From assembly GCF_030014915.1 (NCBI RefSeq), contig NZ_JAGIXS010000004.1, positions 62,001-126,000 of the forward strand: 64,000 bases of DNA, in the 5' to 3' direction. The stretch is from Pelomonas sp. V22. GTDB taxonomy: Bacteria > Pseudomonadota > Gammaproteobacteria > Burkholderiales > Burkholderiaceae_C. The notes below the pieces were generated by a model. The model was not told the origin of the DNA and searched no databases. It was given only the letters and a program-made list of their open reading frames with translations. The position numbers and the translations under genes were made by a program. This document shows, piece by piece, positions 7,404 through 17,228 of this stretch. Each line of letters opens with the position of its first letter. The stretch's first letter is position 1.

Positions 7404-8678
7404 ATGACGATTCGAGACACCTCCGCCACCGACCAGTTGCTCCAGCAGCCGAGCTTTGCCAAGCGCCGCATCGTCTGGATAGGCGCCGGGCTTGCAGCCC
7501 TGGCCGCCCTCTTCTTCCTCGCCCCGGCCGCCAAGCGCATGCTGGCTTCCGACACCTCGGTCCAGGCCTCGCGCCTGGCACTGGCCCAGGTGCTGGTCGG
7601 GCCGCTGACCCGCGACGTGGCCGGCGAGGGCAAGGTGGTCGCCGCCAACAGCCCCACGCTCTACGCCGGCAACGCGGGCACCGTGACCTTGAAGATCCAG
7701 GCCGGCGATGCCGTCACCAAGGGTCAGGTCTTGCTCAGCCTGCAGAGCCCCGACCTGCTGGCCAAGCTGAACCAGGAACGATCGAACGGCGACGCGCTGA
7801 AGAGCGAATGGCTGCGCGCCGAAGCCGACGCCCGCCAGCAGCGCGCGCAAGCGGCCAGCGGCCTCGAGACCGCCACCATCGCCCAGAAGACCGCGCAGAA
7901 CGACCTGCAGCGCCAGACCCAAGCCTATGCCGCCGGTGCCACGGCCGGCATGCAGGTCGACCTGGCCCGTGACGCCGTGGCCCGCGCCGACATCGCCCTC
8001 AAGCAAGCCCGTGAGCTGCTGACGCTGAAGGACGATGCGCTCAAGTTCGAGCTCGCCGCCAAGCGCCAGGCCTATGAACGGCAGCAGCTCGTGGTGGCCG
8101 ACCTGCAGCGCCAGCAGGACGAGCTGTCGGTGCGCTCGCCGGTCGACGGCCAGGTGGGCCAGCTCTTCATCACCGACCGCATGAGCGTGGCCAAGGACGC
8201 CAAGCTCTTGACGGTGATCGACCTCAGCGCCCTCGAAGTGCAGATGCAGGTGGCCGAGAGCTTTGCCCGCGAGCTGCAGGCCGGCATGCCGGGCGAGATC
8301 TCGGGCAATGGCAAGACCTGGAAGGGCCGCGTCAGCTCGATCTCGCCCGAGGTCGTCAACAACGAAGTCTCTGCCCGCCTGCGCTTCGAGGGCGAACAGC
8401 CGGCCCAGCTGCGCCAGAACCAGCGCCTCTCGGTGCGCGTGCTGCTGGACCACCGCGAGAACGTGCTGCAGGTGGCCCGCGGCGCCTTCGTCGACGAAGG
8501 CGGCGGCCGCATCGCCTACGTGGTGCAGGACGGCCAGGCCGTGCGCCGCCCCATCCGCCTCGGCGCACAAAGCCTCTCGCAAGTCGAGGTGCTGGAAGGC
8601 CTGAAGCCCGGCGAGACCGTCGTCATCTCGGGCACCGAATTCTTCAAGGGCGCCGAGCGCGTCACCCTCAGTCGCTAA
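7404..8678 (+). CDS. HlyD/MacA-type periplasmic adaptor of a tripartite ABC exporter
   Basis: This 424-residue membrane fusion protein has a single N-terminal transmembrane anchor (about residues 22-42). Two lipoyl half-motifs (near 75-105 and around the LSVRSPVDGQVGQLF segment) flank a long coiled-coil hairpin of about 120 residues rich in Ala, Gln and Arg, and beta-barrel and membrane-proximal domains follow. Adaptors of this kind bridge an inner-membrane ABC transporter to a TolC channel. It is the first gene of the sigma-54 unit, and the ATPase begins 28 bases after its stop. Confidence 0.9.
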   Translation: MTIRDTSATDQLLQQPSFAKRRIVWIGAGLAALAALFFLAPAAKRMLASDTSVQASRLALAQVLVGPLTRDVAGEGKVVAANSPTLYAGNAGTVTLKIQAGDAVTKGQVLLSLQSPDLLAKLNQERSNGDALKSEWLRAEADARQQRAQAASGLETATIAQKTAQNDLQRQTQAYAAGATAGMQVDLARDAVARADIALKQARELLTLKDDALKFELAAKRQAYERQQLVVADLQRQQDELSVRSPVDGQVGQLFITDRMSVAKDAKLLTVIDLSALEVQMQVAESFARELQAGMPGEISGNGKTWKGRVSSISPEVVNNEVSARLRFEGEQPAQLRQNQRLSVRVLLDHRENVLQVARGAFVDEGGGRIAYVVQDGQAVRRPIRLGAQSLSQVEVLEGLKPGETVVISGTEFFKGAERVTLSR

Positions 8679-8705
8679 GTCAATCCATCCCGTCAAGGAA
8701 ACACC

Positions 8706-9428
<723 letters not shown>

Positions 9429-9455
9429 AGCCCGACTTTTCCATTGCCTCTGACC

Positions 9456-10769
9456 ATGCCGTCACTGCTCCGTCCCACGCTGCTCGCCCTCGCCTGCCTG
9501 TTCGCCCTGCCGGCAAAGGCCGAAGACCTGCTGGAGGTCTATGCCCAGGCCCGCGCCGCCGACCCGCGCCTCGCGCAAGCCAGTGCCCGCCGAGGCCTCC
9601 AGCAGGAGCTGGCCGTCCAAGCCCGCGCCGGCCTGCTGCCGAGCTGGACCGCCGGCTATGGCGACAGCCACGCGCAGCCGGGCGGTGCAACGAGCCGCGG
9701 CCTCACGAGCAGCATCAGCCAGACCCTCATCGACCTGAGCCAATGGAAGCGGCTCGATGCCGCGCAGGCCGAGCTGAGCGCCGAAGACGCACGCTGGCGC
9801 GCCGCCGAGCAGCAGCTCTGCGCGCGCGTGGCGCAGGCCTATTTCGGCGTGCTCTCGGCCCAGGCCTCCTTGGCCACGGCTGCGGCGAATGAAGGCGCCT
9901 TCGCCACCCAGGTCGCGCAAGCCAAGATCCGCTTCGAGACCGGCCTGTCGGCCCAGATCGACGTGGAGCAGGCGCGCACCTTCCATGAGCTGTCACGCGG
10001 CACCACGGTCCAGGCCCGGCAGAACCTGCTCGATGCCAAGGAAGCGCTGGCCGAGATCACCGGCCGCATGCCCGGCGAGCTGCGCCCCTTGATCGTCCAG
10101 CTCGACGTGATGCCGCCCGAGCCCGCCGATCCGGCCGCCTGGGTCGCACGCGCACTGGCGGGCAATCCCGAACTGATCGCCGGCAAGTCGCAGCTGCAGG
10201 GCAGCGAGTACCGCGTCGATGCGGCGCGCAATGCCCACCTGCCGACGCTGAGCGTGGGCGTGGACAGCGACCGCCGCAGCGGCGGCAGCGCCGTGGCGCC
10301 GCAGGACATCGGCCGCACCCAGCACCAGGTTGCCGTACGCCTCACGATCCCGTTGTTCGCTGGCGGCGCCACCGAGTCCAGCAAGCGCCAGGCCATGTAC
10401 CAGCGCGACAACCAGCGCGAGCAGCTCGAGATCGACCGCCGGGCCCTGGTGCGCGAAACACAGGCCCAGTACCAGGCCGTGCTGGCCGGGCTGGAGCTGG
10501 TGCGCTCAAGCACGGCCGCCGTAGCGGCCGCCGACCGCTCGCTCGACTCCACGCGCGCCGGCCAGCAACTCGGCACACGCACGATGACCGACCTGCTGCT
10601 CGCCATCCAGGTCCAGGCCCAGGCGCAGATGGCGCAGGCCCAGGCCCGCCATCGCTATGTGCTGGCCACGCTGTTCCTGCGCCAGGCCGCCGGCGCCTTG
10701 GGCGAAGCCGAGCTCGCTGCCGTCAATGCCTTGCTGCAACCCGCCGCCACGGAAGGGTCCAAACCATGA
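9456..10769 (+). CDS. TolC-family outer-membrane channel protein
   Basis: A 437-residue outer-membrane efflux protein with a signal peptide ending FALPAKA. The TolC-type internal duplication is visible: each half has an alpha-helical barrel segment rich in Ala, Gln and Arg, with AQAYFGVLSAQASL in the first half and TQAQYQAVLAGLELV in the second. It would form the exit duct for the adaptor and ABC transporter. ATG at 9456 gives the proper signal peptide; TTG at 9444 would add four residues. The gene overlaps the next one by ATGA. Confidence 0.9.
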   Translation: MPSLLRPTLLALACLFALPAKAEDLLEVYAQARAADPRLAQASARRGLQQELAVQARAGLLPSWTAGYGDSHAQPGGATSRGLTSSISQTLIDLSQWKRLDAAQAELSAEDARWRAAEQQLCARVAQAYFGVLSAQASLATAAANEGAFATQVAQAKIRFETGLSAQIDVEQARTFHELSRGTTVQARQNLLDAKEALAEITGRMPGELRPLIVQLDVMPPEPADPAAWVARALAGNPELIAGKSQLQGSEYRVDAARNAHLPTLSVGVDSDRRSGGSAVAPQDIGRTQHQVAVRLTIPLFAGGATESSKRQAMYQRDNQREQLEIDRRALVRETQAQYQAVLAGLELVRSSTAAVAAADRSLDSTRAGQQLGTRTMTDLLLAIQVQAQAQMAQAQARHRYVLATLFLRQAAGALGEAELAAVNALLQPAATEGSKP

Positions 10770-12067
10770 TGCTGGGCTACTACTTCGACCTGGCCCTGCG
10801 CGCCTTCAAACGCAGCCGGGCCTTGAGCGCGCTGATGGTGCTGGGCCTCGGCCTCGGCATCGGCGCCTGCATGACGACGCTGTCGGTCTATCACGTGCTG
10901 TCGGGCGATCCGATCCCGGGCAAGAGCGACCGGCTCTTCAATGTGCAGCTCGATGCGCGCGGCATGGTCGGCTACCAGCCGGGCGGCGAGCCCAATCTGC
11001 AGCTCTCGCGCTTCGACGCCGAGGCCCTGCTGCGCGACAAGCGGGGCCTGCGCCAGGTGATGATGAGTGGTGGCCGGGTCTCGCTGCGCCCGGAGACCGG
11101 CAAGGCCTTCTTCCCTTCATCGCGCTACACCTCGGCCGATTTCTTTGCGATGTTCGAAGCGCCGTTCGCCTTCGGCAGCGGCTGGGACGCCGCCGCCGAT
11201 GCGGCCGCCGGCCGCGTGGTCGTGATCTCGCACGAGCTCAACGAGCGGCTCTTCGGCGGCGCCAACAGCGTGGGCAAGACGCTCAAGGTCGGCAACATCG
11301 CCATGCAGATCCAGGGCGTGCTCAAGCCCTGGCGGCCCGCCCCGCATTTCTTCGACCTGCACGTGGGCAACTACGCCAAGGCCGCCGACCTCTACCTGCC
11401 CTTCTCCACCGCCGCGCAGCAACGCTTCTCGCGCTCGGGGAACATGTCTTGCTGGGCCGAGGCGCCGGGCGGCGATCCGCTCGCGCTCAATGCGCCCTGC
11501 GACTGGATTCAGTACTGGGTCGAACTGGCCAGCCCGTCTGACGCGAGCAGCTACCGTGACTACCTGATGCAGTACTCCGAGGCGCAGCGCAAGGCCGGTC
11601 GCTTCGCGCGGCCCGCCAATGTGCGCCTGCGCTCGGTGATGGAATGGCTGGCCCACCGCAAGGTGCTGCCGGGTGACATCCGCCTGCAGGTCTGGCTGGC
11701 CTTCGGCTTCCTGCTCGTATGCCTGACCAATGCCGTGGGCCTCTTGCTCGCCAAGTGCCTGCGCCGCAGCGGCGAGATCGGCGTGCGCCGCGCCCTCGGT
11801 GCCTCGCGCCGCGCGATCTTCTCGCAGTTCCTGGTCGAGGCCGGCGTGCTGGGCACGGCCGGCGGCCTGCTCGGCCTCTTGCTCGCCTGGGGCGGGCTGT
11901 GGCTGGTGCGCCTGGGGCCGAGCGACTACGCCAGCCTCGCCCGCATGGACTGGGAAATGCTGGGCCTCACGCTGCTGCTGGCCTTCATCGCCAGCTTAGC
12001 TGCAGGCCTGCTGCCCGCCTGGCGTGCCGCCAGCGTGACGCCGGCCCTGCAACTGAAGACCCAATAA
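10766..12067 (+). CDS. FtsX/MacB-type ABC permease, type A copy 1
   Basis: This 433-residue permease has an N-terminal transmembrane helix (about 20-42), a large periplasmic MacB-like core domain, and three C-terminal helices of the FtsX fold with RSGEIGVRRALGASRR. It starts within the TolC stop (ATGA). It is a paralogue of the permease at 13341-14642; both share SGDPIPGKSD, RYTSADFF and LLAKCLRRSGEIGVRRALGA. Both also keep two periplasmic cysteines just before WIQYW, which may form a disulfide. The stop codon is followed by a 9-bp duplication carrying a second in-frame TAA. Confidence 0.9.
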   Translation: MMLGYYFDLALRAFKRSRALSALMVLGLGLGIGACMTTLSVYHVLSGDPIPGKSDRLFNVQLDARGMVGYQPGGEPNLQLSRFDAEALLRDKRGLRQVMMSGGRVSLRPETGKAFFPSSRYTSADFFAMFEAPFAFGSGWDAAADAAAGRVVVISHELNERLFGGANSVGKTLKVGNIAMQIQGVLKPWRPAPHFFDLHVGNYAKAADLYLPFSTAAQQRFSRSGNMSCWAEAPGGDPLALNAPCDWIQYWVELASPSDASSYRDYLMQYSEAQRKAGRFARPANVRLRSVMEWLAHRKVLPGDIRLQVWLAFGFLLVCLTNAVGLLLAKCLRRSGEIGVRRALGASRRAIFSQFLVEAGVLGTAGGLLGLLLAWGGLWLVRLGPSDYASLARMDWEMLGLTLLLAFIASLAAGLLPAWRAASVTPALQLKTQ

Positions 12068-12076
12068 GCCCAATAA
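12062..12076. repeat. 9-bp duplication giving a second in-frame TAA
   Basis: CCAATAAGC is followed by CCAATAAAA, so TAA occurs at 12065-12067 and again in frame at 12074-12076. The paralogous permease at 13341-14642 ends with the same CAATAA but lacks the second copy, so the duplication arose after the gene duplication. Confidence 0.7.
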
Positions 12077-12088
12077 AAAGGAGCGGCC

Positions 12089-13315
12089 ATGGACCTGATG
12101 CCCATCCTCTCGACGCTGCGCCGCCACAAGACCGCTGCTGCGCTGATCGTGCTCGAGATCGCGCTGACCTGCACCATCGTCTGCAATGCCCTGCACCTGA
12201 TTTCGCAGCGCATGGCGGTGCTCAACAACGACATCGGCATCCCGGAATCCGAGCTGCTGGTGGTGGACTTCCGCGGCCTCACCAAGGTGGAGAACGCCGA
12301 TGCCGGCACGCAGCGCGACCTGGCCACCCTGCGCGCCCTGCCCGGCGTGCGCGCCGCGATGGTCACGAACCAGGTGCCCTACGGCGGCAACAACAACAGC
12401 AGCAGCGTCAGCCTCTCCAAGGACGAGCAGGCCACGCGCATCGAAGCCTCGCAGTACGAGAGCAGCGAGGGCATGATCAAGGGCCTCGATCTGAAGCTGG
12501 TCGAGGGCCGTGACTTCGAGCCGCAGGAGATGCTGAACGACAGCGCCTTCAACAGCGGCACCGATGCACCCAATCTCACGGCCGTCATCATCACCCGCAC
12601 GCTGGCACAGCGCCTGTTCCCTGGCCAGTCGGCGGTGGGCAAGCAGGTCTATGTCTTTGGCGACAAACCGCAGACCGTGGTCGGCGTGCTGGAGCGCCTC
12701 AGCCCGCCCAGCCCCGCCCGCTTTACCGGCGACGACGGCAATGTCTCCATGCTGCTGCCGCTGCGCCCCTCCTATGCCGGCGGCAGCTATGTGGTTCGGG
12801 TGGATCCGGATCAGCGCGAGGAGATGCTGAAAAAGGTCGTCACCGCGCTGGAGAAGCTGGACAGCGAGCGCGTCGTCATCCGCCAGCGCCTGCTCAGCGA
12901 CATGCGCGAGGACTACTACAAGCAGGACCGCATGATGGTCTGGCTGCTGGGCGGTGTCTGCCTGGCCCTGCTCGTGGTCACGGCCCTCGGCATCGTGGGC
13001 CTGGCCAGCTTCTGGGTGCAGCAACGCACCCGCATGATCGGCACGCGCCGCGCCCTCGGGGCCACACGCGGCCAGATCCTGCGCTACTTCCAGGCCGAGA
13101 ACTTCCTGCTCTCCAGCGCCGGCATAGCTCTGGGCGTGATCGGCGCGTTGGCCCTCAGTGCCGTGCTGATGCGCAATGCCGAGATCGCCGGCCTGCCCTG
13201 GAGCTACCTGCTAGCTGGCGCGCTGACGCTCTACCTGCTGGGACAGCTCGCCGTGCTCGCACCGGCGCGCCGCGCCGCCGCCCTGCCGCCGGTCGCCGCG
13301 CTGCGCGGCAACTGA
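12089..13315 (+). CDS. FtsX/MacB-type ABC permease, type B copy 1
   Basis: This 408-residue permease starts 21 bases after the type A gene with AAGGAG upstream. One N-terminal helix, a periplasmic domain with an Asn/Ser-rich loop (GGNNNSSSVS), and three C-terminal helices are visible. The cytosolic coupling motif IGTRRALGATRGQILRYFQA is shared almost word for word with the permease at 14655-15875. Types A and B are clearly different in sequence, so they probably form a heterodimer around the shared ATPase. Confidence 0.9.
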   Translation: MDLMPILSTLRRHKTAAALIVLEIALTCTIVCNALHLISQRMAVLNNDIGIPESELLVVDFRGLTKVENADAGTQRDLATLRALPGVRAAMVTNQVPYGGNNNSSSVSLSKDEQATRIEASQYESSEGMIKGLDLKLVEGRDFEPQEMLNDSAFNSGTDAPNLTAVIITRTLAQRLFPGQSAVGKQVYVFGDKPQTVVGVLERLSPPSPARFTGDDGNVSMLLPLRPSYAGGSYVVRVDPDQREEMLKKVVTALEKLDSERVVIRQRLLSDMREDYYKQDRMMVWLLGGVCLALLVVTALGIVGLASFWVQQRTRMIGTRRALGATRGQILRYFQAENFLLSSAGIALGVIGALALSAVLMRNAEIAGLPWSYLLAGALTLYLLGQLAVLAPARRAAALPPVAALRGN

Positions 13316-13340
13316 CAGAGCCATTCAAAGGACTGACGAG

Positions 13341-14642
13341 ATGATGATCAAGTACTACTTCGAACTGGCCCTGCGCAGCTTCCGACGCAGCCCCGGCCTC
13401 ACGGCCCTGATGCTGCTCACCATCGCCATCGGCGTGGGCGCCTGCATGACCACGCTGACGGTCTTCCATGTGCTCTCGGGCGACCCGATCCCGGGCAAGA
13501 GCGACAAGCTGTTCAACATTCAGCTGGATGCCTTCGCCTTGCGGGGTTACAAGCCCGGCGATGAGCCGCCGCTGCAACTGACCCGCTACGACGCCCAGAC
13601 ACTGCTGAGCGAAGCTCGTGCCGACCGTCAGGTGATGATGACAGCCGGCGGCGTGGCGGTGGAGCTCGATGGCCAGAAGCCGGTCTTCACCACGGCCCGC
13701 TACACCAGCGCCGACTTCTTCCCCATGTTCGAGGTGCCGGTCAAGCTGGGCCGCGCCTGGAACGCGGCCGACGACAAGGCCGCCGCCCGCGTGGCCGTGA
13801 TCTCGGAGAAGCTCAACGAGCAGCTGTTCGGCGGCGGCAACCCGCAAGGCAAGATCATCCGCATCCGCGAGAAGGACCTGACCGTCATCGGCGTGCTGGG
13901 CAAATGGCGCCCGGTGCCCACCTTCTACGACATGACGATTGGCGCGTATCGCAATGCCGAAGACGTCTACTTGCCTTTCAGCACGGCCATGGACCTGAAG
14001 TTCGGCTCCATGGGCAACTTTAACTGCTGGGGCGAGCATGCGCCCAGCACCAGCCGCGACGTGGGTGCCCCTTGCGCCTGGATCCAGTACTGGGCCGAGC
14101 TCGGCACGCCCGAGAGGGCCAAGGCCTATCACCAATACCTGAAGGACTATTCGGAGCTGCAGCGCAAGGCCGGCCGCTTCGAGCGGCCTGTCAACGTCGG
14201 CTTCTACAAGGTGATGGACTGGCTGGCCCATCGGGAGGTCGTGCCGAGCGACATCAAGCTGCAACTGTGGCTGGCCTTCGGCTTCCTCAGCGTCTGCCTG
14301 GTCAACACCGTGGGCCTCCTGCTGGCCAAATGCCTGCGCCGCTCGGGCGAGATCGGCGTGCGGCGCGCGCTCGGTGCACCGCGCCGGCAGATCTTCCTGC
14401 AGTTCCTGGTCGAAGCCGGCAGCCTCGGCCTGGCCGGCGGCCTGCTCGGCCTCGTGCTGACAGGCCTCGGCCTCTGGGCCGTGCGCAGCGGCTCGGCCGA
14501 CTACGCCGGCATGATCGAACTCGACACCGTGATGCTGATCACCACGCTCGCCCTGGCCCTGCTGGCCAGCCTGGCTGCCGGCCTGCTGCCCGCCTGGCGC
14601 GCCACGCAAGTGACGCCAGCCCTGCAACTGAAGACTCAATAA
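13341..14642 (+). CDS. FtsX/MacB-type ABC permease, type A copy 2
   Basis: A 433-residue paralogue of the permease at 10766-12067, of identical length and collinear throughout, including the cysteine pair before WIQYW and the C-terminus TPALQLKTQ. The periplasmic domain is more diverged than the membrane part, which would fit different substrates or partners. The ribosome site is AAAGGA before ATG at 13341. The next gene begins 12 bases downstream. Confidence 0.9.
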   Translation: MMIKYYFELALRSFRRSPGLTALMLLTIAIGVGACMTTLTVFHVLSGDPIPGKSDKLFNIQLDAFALRGYKPGDEPPLQLTRYDAQTLLSEARADRQVMMTAGGVAVELDGQKPVFTTARYTSADFFPMFEVPVKLGRAWNAADDKAAARVAVISEKLNEQLFGGGNPQGKIIRIREKDLTVIGVLGKWRPVPTFYDMTIGAYRNAEDVYLPFSTAMDLKFGSMGNFNCWGEHAPSTSRDVGAPCAWIQYWAELGTPERAKAYHQYLKDYSELQRKAGRFERPVNVGFYKVMDWLAHREVVPSDIKLQLWLAFGFLSVCLVNTVGLLLAKCLRRSGEIGVRRALGAPRRQIFLQFLVEAGSLGLAGGLLGLVLTGLGLWAVRSGSADYAGMIELDTVMLITTLALALLASLAAGLLPAWRATQVTPALQLKTQ

Positions 14643-14654
14643 GAGAGGCCCGCC

Positions 14655-15875
14655 ATGGACCTGATGCCCATCCTCGCCACGCTGAAGCGCCACAAGACGG
14701 CTGCCGGCCTGATCGTGCTGCAGGTGGCGCTGACCTGCGCCATCGTCTGCAATGCGCTGTTCCTGATCTTCCAGCGCATCGAGCGCATGGAGGCGCCCAG
14801 CGGCATCGTCGAGAACGAGCTGCTGACGCTCAGCGTCTCCAGCCTGACACGCACCCAAGACCCAGATGCGATCACCCGGATGGACCTGCAGGCGCTGCGT
14901 GCCCTGCCCGGCGTCAAGTCGGTGAGCCTGGTGAACCAGATTCCCTACAAGGACAACTTCTGGGCCACCGGCATTCGCCTCAAGCCCGACAGCCAGGAAG
15001 AGGGCCTCGGCGTGGCCAACTACATGGTGGCCGAGGGCTGGCTGCAGACCCTGGGGCTGAAGTTGGTGGCCGGCCGCGACTTCGCCGGCGAGGAGTACCG
15101 CAACCAGAGCGAGATGGAGAACGATGCCAAGGCCGGCGTGTCGGCTGTGCTGATCAATCAGGCGCTGGCCGACAAGCTTTTCCCGGGCAAGTCGGCGGTG
15201 GGCGAGTCACTCTATGGCGGCGGCGGCGACCAGCCCTCGCGCATCGTCGGCGTGGTCGAGCGCCTGGTATCGCCGCAACCCGGCGGCACCGACAGCGCGC
15301 AGCTGTACACCCTGATCCAGCCGATCCGGCAGACCTTTCGTGGGGGTGTTTTCCTGATGCGGGTCGAGCCCGGGCAGCGCCAGGCCATCCTGAACCGCGC
15401 GGCGAGCGAGCTGGAAAAGATGCAGACCCGCCGCGTCGTGCGGGAGAAAAACCTGTTCACCGACCTGCGCGAGAAGTACTACCGCCAGGACATGAACATG
15501 GCCTGGCTGATGGGCGCGGTCTGCATCGCCTTGCTGCTGGTGACGGCCTTCGGCATCGTCGGCCTGGCCAGCTTCTGGGTGCAGCAGCGCACGCGCATGA
15601 TTGGCACGCGCCGCGCCCTCGGCGCCACGCGCGGCCAGATCCTGCGCTACTTCCAGGCCGAGAACTTCCTGCTCACCAGCCTCGGCCTTGTGCTCGGCAT
15701 GGCAGCAGCCTATGGCATCAGCGTGCTCTTGATGAAGAACTACGAGCTGCCCCGGCTGCCGCTGTTCTATCTGCCGGTGGGCGCCGTGACGCTGTTCCTG
15801 CTCGGCCAACTGGCCGTGCTGTCGCCGGCGCGGCGGGCGGCGGCACTGCCGCCGGTGGCGGCCTTGCGCAGTTGA
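14655..15875 (+). CDS. FtsX/MacB-type ABC permease, type B copy 2
   Basis: A 406-residue paralogue of the permease at 12089-13315, opening with the same MDLMPIL start and ending with the same APARRAAALPPVAALR-type tail (here SPARRAAALPPVAALRS). Together with 13341-14642 it makes a second A/B pair, so the operon contains a tandem duplication of a two-permease unit. The second periplasmic domain lacks the Asn/Ser-rich loop of its partner. Confidence 0.9.
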   Translation: MDLMPILATLKRHKTAAGLIVLQVALTCAIVCNALFLIFQRIERMEAPSGIVENELLTLSVSSLTRTQDPDAITRMDLQALRALPGVKSVSLVNQIPYKDNFWATGIRLKPDSQEEGLGVANYMVAEGWLQTLGLKLVAGRDFAGEEYRNQSEMENDAKAGVSAVLINQALADKLFPGKSAVGESLYGGGGDQPSRIVGVVERLVSPQPGGTDSAQLYTLIQPIRQTFRGGVFLMRVEPGQRQAILNRAASELEKMQTRRVVREKNLFTDLREKYYRQDMNMAWLMGAVCIALLLVTAFGIVGLASFWVQQRTRMIGTRRALGATRGQILRYFQAENFLLTSLGLVLGMAAAYGISVLLMKNYELPRLPLFYLPVGAVTLFLLGQLAVLSPARRAAALPPVAALRS

Positions 15876-15881
15876 TATGCT
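15876..15881 (+). promoter_or_regulatory. Candidate -10 hexamer close to the regulator start
   Basis: TATGCT lies nine bases before the ATG of the sigma-54 activator gene, in the 15-base gap after the last permease. A transcript from it would start at or next to the ATG, so the message would be leaderless or nearly so. No good -35 element is visible. It would give basal, sigma-54-independent expression of the two-component genes. Confidence 0.35.
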
Positions 15882-15890
15882 GCGCAGCCG

Positions 15891-17228
15891 ATGCGCACCG
15901 TCCTGATCATTGATGACAACCCCGGCGTTGGCGAAGCACTGAGCCTGCTGCTGTCGCTGCACGACATCGCGGCCCACTACGCCGCCACGCCGGAGCAGGG
16001 CCTCGCCCTGCTCGCCAGCAAGCCCGTGGACCTGGTGATCCAGGACATGAACTTCAGCGCCGACACCACCTCGGGCGAAGAGGGCCGGTCGCTGTTCCAG
16101 CAGATCCGGGCGCTCTCGCCCGACCTGCCGGTCATCCTGCTCACGGCCTGGACCCAGCTCGAACAGGCCGTGGCCCTGGTGAAGGCGGGCGCCGCCGACT
16201 ACCTGTCCAAGCCCTGGGATGACGCCAAGCTGCTGGCCACGGTGGAGAACCTGCTGGAGCTGGCCGAATCGACGGCCGAGCTGCAGCGTGGCCGCCAGGC
16301 CCGCCGCGCCCGCATCGAAAGCCTGCGCCAGCGCTACCAGCTCGACGACCTGGTGTTTGCGTCAGACGCGATGCTGAACACGCTGGAGCTCGCCTGCCAG
16401 GTCGCGCGAGCACCGCTGCCGGTCCTGATCACCGGCCCCAATGGCAGCGGCAAGGAACGCGTGGCCGCCCTCGTGCACGCCAACTCGGCTGTGGCCGGCG
16501 GCCCCTTCATCGCCCTCAACTGCGGCGCGCTACCGGCCGATCTGATCGAGGCCGAGCTGTTCGGCGCCGAGAGCGGCGCCTACACCGGCGCCAACCGCAT
16601 GCGCGAGGGCCGCTTCGAAGCGGCCAACGGCGGCACGCTGTTCCTGGACGAAATCGGCAACCTGCCACTGGCTGGTCAGGTCAAGCTGCTGCGCGTGCTC
16701 GAGACCGGCCGATTCGAGCGCCTCGGTTCCAGCAAGACACGCGAGACCCGCGTGCGCGTGATCAGCGCCACCAACGCCGACCTGAAGGCCATGGTGGCGC
16801 AAGGCGCCTTCCGCGAAGACCTGTACTACCGCCTCAATGTGGTGGAGCTGCGTCTGCCGGCGCTGGCCGAGCGGCGCGACGACGTGCTGCCGCTGGCCGA
16901 GCACTTCCTGGCCGGCACGGCGCGGCTGTCGGACGCGGCCCGCGAACTGCTGCTGCAGCACGGCTGGAGCGGCAATGTGCGCGAGCTGAAGAATGTGATG
17001 GCCCGGGCGGCGCTCTTGTGCCGCGATGGCCTGATCCAGCCGGCCGACCTGGGCCTGGAGCTGAACACGGCCGCTGCCGCGCGCAGCCTTGACGAGCCGG
17101 GCCGCGAGGCCATCCTCGCGGCGCTGCGCAGCGCCGGCGGTGTGGTGGCCCGTGCGGCCCAGCAGCTCGGGCTGTCGCGCCAGGCGCTGTACCGGCGCAT
17201 GGAGCGCTACGGCCTGGGCAGCGAGTGA
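15891..17228 (+). CDS. NtrC-type sigma-54 response regulator
   Basis: A 445-residue regulator with a receiver domain (acid pocket IIDDN, phospho-acceptor Asp52 in LVIQDMNF). The AAA+ domain has Walker A GPNGSGKE and the sigma-54 contact loop as GAYTGA, Tyr replacing the usual Phe. Walker B is GGTLFLDEIG, and a Fis-type helix-turn-helix follows at the C-terminus (AAQQLGLSRQALYRRMER). It should be phosphorylated by the kinase encoded next and activate the -24/-12 promoter at 7358. Its stop overlaps the GTG start of the kinase. Confidence 0.93.
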   Translation: MRTVLIIDDNPGVGEALSLLLSLHDIAAHYAATPEQGLALLASKPVDLVIQDMNFSADTTSGEEGRSLFQQIRALSPDLPVILLTAWTQLEQAVALVKAGAADYLSKPWDDAKLLATVENLLELAESTAELQRGRQARRARIESLRQRYQLDDLVFASDAMLNTLELACQVARAPLPVLITGPNGSGKERVAALVHANSAVAGGPFIALNCGALPADLIEAELFGAESGAYTGANRMREGRFEAANGGTLFLDEIGNLPLAGQVKLLRVLETGRFERLGSSKTRETRVRVISATNADLKAMVAQGAFREDLYYRLNVVELRLPALAERRDDVLPLAEHFLAGTARLSDAARELLLQHGWSGNVRELKNVMARAALLCRDGLIQPADLGLELNTAAAARSLDEPGREAILAALRSAGGVVARAAQQLGLSRQALYRRMERYGLGSE

